Source of the DNA: Branchiostoma belcheri
Lineage: Eukaryota; Chordata; Leptocardii; Amphioxiformes; Branchiostomatidae
Direction: 5' to 3'
NCBI RefSeq assembly: GCF_001625305.1
Contig: NW_017803976.1
Location: 251,683-315,682 of the forward strand
Length of the DNA: 64,000 bases
Shown here: positions 51,201-60,200 of the stretch, piece after piece
Layout: the number at the start of each line of letters is the position of its first letter
Position numbering within the stretch: the stretch's first letter is position 1
Made by a program: the position numbers and the translations under genes
The notes under the pieces: model-generated
Told to the model about the DNA's origin: nothing
Seen by the model: the letters and a program-made list of their open reading frames with translations, nothing else
Database searches by the model: none

Positions 51201-54200
51201 GAAGGACTATGAAATTGTCTCGCCGGAGTGTGGGGAACTGCGAATTTTGCGATATAACTCTGGAAGGCATGATTCGACGTCCATGATTTTTGGCAGGCAG
51301 ATTACCGCTGTTAAGGCCGAAGTCAAGTACAAGTTTTGGCTTCGTGGGGGGTCCGTGCGTCACGTTAGTGCACCTTTTGTGTTTGTGGCCTGTTAGCAAG
51401 ATAACTCAAGTATTTGTAAAATGTTGATTATAATTCTTGGTGTGGTGCTTACTATTGTCGGGACCAACGTTAAGTTCGTTACTGAGCTTCGTGGGGGGTT
51501 TCGTTGTGACTACAGGGGGCATTTTGTTAATTTTTCTTGTGAGCAGGATAACTTTTGTATGTGTGGATGGAAGTTAATGAAATTTGATAGGCATATTACT
51601 GTCGTGGTCTCCAAGATTGAGTTCAAAGATGAGAGTCGTGGAGGTCGTTATGTCCCCGTAATAGGACCTTTTGTGTTTAGAAATCCCCCACCTACATCTG
51701 CTTGGAGACAGCCGACAGCTGGATATAGCGGGGAACCCCATAATGGGATGGGATCAAATGACGTTACATTGAGGGATTGTACTATAACTTCAGCAGGGGG
51801 GGGATAGGTTGGACATATGTCAGGTTATTTCTACGGCCACACTAAGTAATTGCTATGGATGACGTCCACTGGAGACCTTAAATCTAATTACCTTAAATTT
51901 AAGGCAAGCGCGCAATAAAAACACGAAGGGCCGAAAACGAGATGCCTAGATTTGGAATATACTAACTGTAGAAGTACAAATGTTAGGACACAAAGAACAC
52001 AAGAAACAAGTCTTCTATTTGTCATAAAGACAAATTAACAAAACAGCAGTAGTCACCCTGTTCTGGTTCTTTCCTTTATAACATCTTCTCTTTTTATATT
52101 TTGCGGCGCTGTCGTGACACTTTCAACACAGTAAGAATTTCTTGAACGTTTTTTTTCCAGTAACAGTCCAAACTCAAATAACGTAGGGGGGAGGGGGGGC
52201 TAACACGGGTGACGACGCATCTGTATAATCTGCGGCAAACCGTTTCAGGGTGTTCTGTACCATAAAAATAGTACAGAGATTCTTTTGTTCTTTAGACCAA
52301 ATTGATTATTAAAAAGATTGAAGAATACGCATGTTATTTTCTCTAGAACGATGTACCTCTGACGAAGACATGAGATCTCCGACCTCTAGTTTGGCAATGC
52401 TAAGAAATTTTAAGAGAAGATAATCAAATTAAATCTTACTCTGGTCCGAGTCGTATTCGTCGAACTTGTCCATCAGCAGACTTGTTTCGTACTCGTCTAA
52501 AAGCTGGCCGAGGTTTTCCTGAAAACCGGAAACGAAATTAAAGGATCAGTCATTGAATACTTTATTCGTTAGCTATAAATGATTGCTAAACTTATTATAG
52601 TACACGTTCTTCAGAGATTTTCTGATATTCAGTCACCAGCGTGAAACCCTGGCTGGAAAGAGCTAGTGAGAGAAAGAATAGAGGGGGAAGGAGAGAAAGA
52701 GAGTGAGTGAGTGAGCGAGCGAGCGAGAGTGACTGGGTGAGTGAGTGAGTGAGTGAGTGAGTGAGTGCGTGAGTGGGTGGGTGAGTGCGTGAGTGAGAGT
52801 GAGTGAGTGAGTGAGTGAGTGAGTGAGTGAGTGAGTGAGTGAGTGAGTGAGTGAGTGAGTGAGTGAGAGTGAGTGAGTTTGTTTGTTTGTTTATTTATTT
52901 ATCCAGGATATACATGTCGCCTGTATGGCGGTTTTCAAAGATTCCTGGGGGAGTGAGTGAGTGAGTGAGTGAGTGAGTGAGTGAGTGAGTGCGTGAGTGA
53001 GTGAGTGAGTGATTGAGTGAGTGAGTGAGTGAGTGAGTGAGTGAGTGAGCGAGTGAGCGAGCGAGCGAGCGAGCGAGTGAGTGAGTGAGAGTGAGAGAGT
53101 GAGTGAGTGAGTGAGTGAGAGTGAGCTAGTGAGTGAGAGTGAGTGAGTGAGTGAGAGTGAATGAGAGTGAGTGAGTGAGTGAGAGTGAGTGAGTGAGTGA
53201 GTGAGAGTGAGTGAGTGAGTGAGTGAGTGAGTGAGTGAGTGAGTGAGTGAGTGAGTGAGTGAGTCAGACAGAGACAAAGATACAAAGAGTCAGAGATGGA
53301 AGGAGACAGAGAGAGGGAGACAGAGGGGGGGTATATTTACTATACACAAGTCTTAACTCCTTACACAGTCGGCACAAGTCCATCCGGCCTCGGTGTCCGC
53401 GCGTTTGGACGCCTCCATGGCCTGCTCGTCTCCCCGGTACCGCCGCTCGAAACAGTTGGTGTGACAGTTCCGGCCGCACACACGGCACTGGATCTTAGCC
53501 GACCGCTCAAAACCTTTACATATCGTACATGTCACGTCCACAGTGATCTGAAAAAAAAAAGATGCAAACAACACTCGCAAGTCCGACAAGATTTTAATCT
53601 TTAAAACGTTGAATTTTCAATTTGTTTTTAGAAACGACAATGTGTGTTTTTTGACGATATTGAAGTCGTTGCCGTGCACAGATTTTGTTGGCAGTTTTGT
53701 GGAATGTGGTATACATGTATTATGCAGCAAAACCAATGTTGGCATGTCCAAAACAGAAATATAAAAAAAAATTGCTGCAGTATCAATGAAAGCCGTCTAG
53801 GGGGCCTACAAACGTTCGGATCACAACACCTATTCCATGACATGCCAAATACCATTACAGTTTAAATCTATAGCTAAGGCACGACTTTTGTCTCAAACCC
53901 TTGTCCACGCACACACGGACATACAATGTCACTGAAAACACATGGGTAACCTCTGTTTTACGGGATATCACGTTTTTCAGAGAAAAACGTTATCGGATTA
54001 CTAGTAATCGATTGGCGCCATATATCAGCATACTTATGCCCGTAGCCAGGGGGGGTTCGGGGGTTCGGGGGTTCGGAAGCCCCTCCCCCACAAGTCTCAA
54101 AGGTCCACTTTTTGGTCCACTTTTTATGTGAAGGTCCACTTTTTGGTCCACATTTTATGTGAAGGTCCACTTTTTGGTCCACATTTTATGTAAAGGTCCA

Positions 54201-57200
54201 CTTTTTGGTCCACATTTTATGTAAAGCTCCAAGATTTTTCTTGAAAAAATGGACTGGAATCGTAGAAAAACTGCTCCCTTTGTCATTGAATAAAAATTTT
54301 TCAAAATTTTCCGGGGAGCATGCCCCCGGACCCCCCTACGGAACCTCGCGCCTTCGGCGCTCGAGGTCCCCTCAAGCAGTGCGAAGAACCCCCCCCTTCA
54401 AAATCCTGGCTACTGGCATGATACTCACCCGTGGTTCCTCGTCATACGGGATGGTGTAGTACTCCTCATCACGGGGCAGGTACGTCTTCCTCTGCCCGGA
54501 CAGGCTGAACACTTTACCGCCGCCACCCGAGCTGAAAAATACACAGCAACATCACCACACGATAATCTCCAAGCAGATACTTTGGTGGTTGCAATACAGT
54601 ATCAAATTGGCCAGACAGTATCAAATTGGCCAGACAGTATCAAATTGGCAAGACGGTATCAAATTGGCAAGACGGTATCAAATTGGCAATACGGTATCAA
54701 ATTGGCAATACGGTATCAAATTGGCAATACGGTATCAAATTGGCAAGACAGTATCAAACTGGGCCAGGTAGTATCAAATTGGCAAGACACTATCAAATTG
54801 GCAAGACACTATCAAATTGGCAAGACGGTATCAAATTGGCAAGACGGTATCAAATTGGCAAGACGGTATCATACTGGCAAGACGGTATCAAATTGACAAG
54901 ACAGTATCAAATTGGCCAGACGGTATCAAATTGGCAAGACAGTATGAAATTGGCAAGACAGTATGAAATTGGCAAGACAGTATGAAATTGGCAAGACGGT
55001 ATCAAACTGGCAAGACGGTATCAAATTGACAAGACAGTATCAAATTGGTCAGACGGTATCAAATTGACAAGACAGTATCAAATATTGGCCAGACGGTATC
55101 AAACTGGCAAGACGGTATCAAATTAACAAGACGGTATCAAATACGCCACACTCTCCGGGGTCAATGGTAACTCAGTAATGGTAAGTATGTCAGTCGGGTG
55201 GACAATTTGATCGCCCCCTGCCCCCGAATGCATCTGCTTGGAGATTGACCACATGACAGAGCGAACATTTAAAGACCTTTAAAGACCAGCCTTAAGTTGT
55301 TTTCTTGGTTGAACGTTGTTTTTCTGATAACTCAAGATATGACTCAAAGTTTTCAAGATGTTTTGTAGTTAGAAATGACTGGATTCTTCTGAAATATTCA
55401 GATGCGGATTCTGATTCAAGAAGTTTAAAAATTTTCGCCACTAGCTACGAGTTTTAACCAATATTTCACGATGTGCTGTCCTTACGAATGTTTTGGCCTC
55501 CGTCTGCCTAGTTGAAAGTGCAAAGTACAGCACATGTAGACAGCCTGACACTCAGAGTCGTGGGTACGTAATTGCTTGTTCGCAAATATTAGCTGAGTTA
55601 TAGAATAGGACAACGAATGATTTAGTCTGACAAACTTCATTATTGCTCCAATGTCCATGACATTCTTTGTTCAGCACTTGACGCGATCAAGTCGGTTGTA
55701 AATAGTCCTAATTATAAGTATCGCTGAGGCCACAGCAAGTAATTTTATGGATGACTTCAGGTGCGATTAATTTTCGCCTTATTTCGGAAAAGAAAACAAG
55801 AAATTTTGTTGCCTTCGGACAGTGGTCAACATGCCGAAAATGGGCAAAGATGTCTGTTGCCATGCCGGAACGTTGATGGCAGATAACTACGAAGAGAGGA
55901 GACAAGAAAAGGCTTTGATTTAATGTTTTGTTTCCTACTTTGATGCAGTGATATGTGATACTGGCTGTGTATATGTGATGTTCCAACTGAATCAAAAGCA
56001 TTTGTACAATGATTGAGTCAACATTTTAAAATGTAGGGACCTTGTTTTTTTTCGGCCCGCCTTGTTTTTTTCGCTCGTTCGCATTAGATTTGGAATCTGC
56101 GGAGGATGTCAGCCATTAAATTTACTTGCTGTGGCCTGACTTTCCTCTTGTTTTTTTTTAGAAAACAAGCGAGTCAGAACGAAGTACATGTACTTACCCT
56201 CACTAAGGTTAGTTATCAAAAGGTCAAAGTCAATACAATTCATACAGGTATAATATTATCTGTGTTAGGTTTAAGCACTAAGCCGTCGTCATCAGCCAAG
56301 CATTTGGATGAATGTTTAAGAGGCTTAATACATAAAAAACATAATAGAATTCAAACCGAGCAACAATGATCTGAAAATTCATTTTGCGTGGTTGGTTCAA
56401 AGCAAACAAAACAAGCTTGTATTTCCAATAGAATTCTTTCTCCTGCATAATTTCACCTAGTAACACAGTACAGCATGTCATCTACACACTGTACGAAAAC
56501 AAAATCCAGATTTCGCCTCTAAAGTGTCCTATAATGCAAGAATATCTTTAAAACTTAGCATCTCGATATGCCATACCCTGGATGCCAAACTAGTATCGGG
56601 CCGTTAGTCGTTTTCCTTCGGCAGCCAAGAGCCCTTCGTCCGCCTATCTAAATTACCGCTACGGGGGAGTTGAGCCCGGGAGTTTTGTCCGGTCCGTTTG
56701 TAGGGCCAGCCAAACTCCCCCCGGGCTAGACTCCCCCGTGGCGGTAATTAAATTTACACCAGCGGGCGAAGGGCTCTTGCGGCCCGGAAAACGAGTTCTG
56801 GCTTCCAGGGTAGATATACCAAGATGTTTCTCTTGTAGCTACATTTGAACCGTGCAGAATTGATTCTGAAGGGCTGTTGGCATCCCTCGTTGAGAATTCG
56901 CGGACCCGTAACCCATCTGTCGTACTGTGTGCTGACGGGACCCACAGACTGTAGCGCATTCAACAACGTCCTTCAGAATAGTCAGCCTTTAACAAGGTGT
57001 TGCATAAAATCACTTCACTAGAAACGCGGACCTCATCAATGTTGTGATGACGTTCAAGTGTATATTTTGAGCAACCTTGAGAAAATGCAATAAAAGCATG
57101 CATACTGGGAAAAAATGTTAGTATACTATGCCTACCTGCCTTGTAGTATACTATTACAACTGATACTTCAAAGGGTAATAGAATGGGCGAACGTTGTGGT

Positions 57201-60200
57201 GTCCAAACAGACTTTTGGTCCGGCTTGTCTTGTTTTTTTTTCGTTTCTAGATCTTACTAGCTAAGAGTTGAACAGTAAAAACGCGTACAACTAGAGGGGC
57301 GAATGGGCCTGAACGCAGAAACGGCCACACGCGCGCGCGACAAAACTAGCCCGGCCGATACATTATCTTTGAAATTAAAGCCGTATAAGATGAATATATT
57401 CAGAAGATACAATTACGTCTATCTTACCATACCTTCCACAAGCCATGCCTGACGAAACAGCTGCAGAGACCAGAGTTACCCGTCGTCTTATAGGTCGGGC
57501 CCGAGCAGATGTGTCGTTCTGTTCTAACGCCCCGGTAACTTGTCTCACCGTTTTATAAGGGAAACGGATATTATATACTACATGTATATGTATGTCTGGA
57601 GTCATTTTTCAATCAATTTGTCACGAGATTACATATTAATCTACATTATACGGGATGAAACCAAAGCTTTGGAGGGGAAACATTGTGTTCAATATCTAAG
57701 AAAATCAACGTAGCTAAACGTAAGGTCTGTTTTAAGTCAAGTATCAATAGTCAGTTGGCACCTTAATCTTTGTTGGAGACACACGGCTTTCGCTGCTGCC
57801 AATTTGTGTTTTCCTTTTAATCCTGAAAGGGGGTGTTTGAATGGTTTTGCCGTGTGTTTTCTTTGCGTCAAACACGCAAACATGTTTTGAGTTTGGGTCG
57901 AAATTAATCGTAGCGTAAATAATTAATAAAGTTTAAAAGTAGCTCACCATACATACAGTGATGGCTGGTATTGTATAGATGACTTGATTCTATTCCGATC
58001 CGTAGCACGATATTGTTCCAAAATGTGATTTCTTTCTGATGTCAAAGGTACCTATTGCCTATATACTAGTCGTAAAAATATATGGTCTTTCAGATCGTAC
58101 TTTCTTGTCTGAGACACACAATTTGTGGACAGACTTTTGCGACAAACTGACGACAACCTGTGACATACAGTGACATAAAAAAAACACCATGACATTTCAA
58201 ATAGCGCCGGGGAAAGTAGTAAATCAATTGTGTAGACTCGGGGGGAAACAAAAGAAATACATTTGTTCCGATGACATTAAGGTGTCGGATAGATTACAAA
58301 TATATCAAAGGGTCTATCTTATTTTGATTAATGATAATCTAACGATGTATAGGTCACAGGCAAAAGGTTGGTGTGATATCGCAACAGACACTGGATACAA
58401 AATAAAAGTAAATATAGTTGTTGTTTGATTGTATTTTCCGTTATCGTACAAGTGGTTATATCAACATCACAGAAATGTATGTGCCATGTGTCCGAGTTCA
58501 AAAGAATATTTCCTTGTTGCCAGGTTTTTCATTCTTTAGCAGGACTTTTTGTTACCAAAACAAGTTTTTTTCCTAGCGTCATATACAAACAGTTTCTCTT
58601 GCCTTGTAAAAGAATTTGCAGGGTTACATTCGTATAATTTGCTTGTTGTTCTATCAACTTTTATGAAACATACATAAAAATGCAACGGACTGAAAAATTT
58701 TCCCTACAAACCAAGTATGTAAAGGTTGATAAGGCGGGACACTGGCTTAGTGTAATATTTCCATTGGGGAAATTTTTCAAATCTCGAAAAGGTCGACGAG
58801 AGGTCCTGTCTGTCAGTGTCTTCATGTTAGAACAGTCTCTACCGGATTGACTGATTGGCGAAACTCACGCTACTGCAATATGCAACCCAACAACATGCAT
58901 GGCCGGTACTCTTCAGTATTACCAAGTATGATGGTCATGGTACTATATATAGCCTCCTTGCTAGCAGTCTCTAAAGAGAGGTGAATTGGTGGTGGGGGCA
59001 TTTCACACTTAAGCCGGCGTTTCATACATGTGATGGGCTTACTTCTGATGGCATATTAATTCTCGGTCTTCAATTTGTTGTGCGCCGCCTCAAAACAGAG
59101 TTCTGAGAACACATATACCCTCATAAAAATCACATTATATAGAAGCAACCCAAAATGCTACTTCAAATTTCGGGGGATGCACTAACATACAGCTATCCGT
59201 TTATTGTGTAAGATGTATATACCCAAGAGGAGACCCCCAGACTCTTTGGTATATGGGGCCTACCATCAGGATTTCACAAACCCCAGACCTAGAGGAAGAC
59301 CCCCTAAAAGATGGAGGGACCAGATAGTACAGGATACGGGGTGGTCCCTCAAGTACGCTGAACGAAAGGCTAAGGACCGTGACGCCTGGCGGGAAAAAAT
59401 GAAGAGGAGCAAGGGGCCAGTTCTGGCCTAAGCATTTAGGCAGTAGGCAGTCCAAATCAGCTTGGGCTGTATATTATGTATATCTCAATTATAAACGTTT
59501 GCTATCGACATTTATATCGTGCACGTGGGCTTAGGCTGATAAATAGTCTCTTATAACTAATTCATTCTGACTAACCTTCAAACACAGCTACTTGAACTTC
59601 TGTATAGGTGCGGGAATTTATAGCCGGTGTTTTAAATCGTTGTATGGCAACGACACATCGGCGCCCTTTCTTGTCAAAAGCGTTAGAGGAATGACAGAAT
59701 GTTGCGAGAACGTCTGATCCGACATTGTGACAAATTGAATATAAGACGAGGGAGCAAAACTTGTTGGTCGCTGTGAAACCGCCACCCGCAAACTAAACAG
59801 GTGCCCCTTGTGTAGAAACGGTTGTTGTTGTTGTTTTTTCTCTCTACTCACCTCTGAGTGGGTTTGTTGAAGGCGTTTTTGGCCCTCTCGTCGCTGTTCC
59901 TCCTCCTCACGGACCAGGTCGTGAAGGCGCACACGCGGACTTCGGGCGCGGGCAGACCCGACTTGTCCGGCGGCTTCATGGCGTGGGCCATCCGGGCAAA
60001 ACGCACGACTCGCGCCCACTTCTCCAGAGACGGGCGGTGAGGGGTAGGCTGAGGGGAGGCCATGACGCCCATTCACCGACAACTGGGTAACGTTCACACC
60101 GCGGGACGAATTCCCAGAGCCGAAAGACAGATGCCGACAGGAACAGGACGACTAGTACTTGAGTGGATAATGTTGAGACACCTGGGCACAAGGGTTTCCC

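Noticed and set aside
51421-51807. Plus-strand 128-residue open frame
   Set aside because: It covers the 145-bp tandem units and a MITE end; no start context or family match.
52891-53285. Long minus-strand open frames of Thr-His-Ser-Leu repeats
   Set aside because: They are translations of the (GAGT)n microsatellite in a PHF24 intron; the composition keeps several frames open at once.
54582-54985. Three overlapping plus-strand open frames with repeated QIGKTVSNW peptides
   Set aside because: A 19-bp repeat read in three frames gives the same peptide; there is no splice or start context and it lies inside a MITE.
57375-57605. Minus-strand 76-residue open frame considered as an extra PHF24 exon
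   Set aside because: No acceptor/donor pair fits the splice phase, and the exon set is complete without it.
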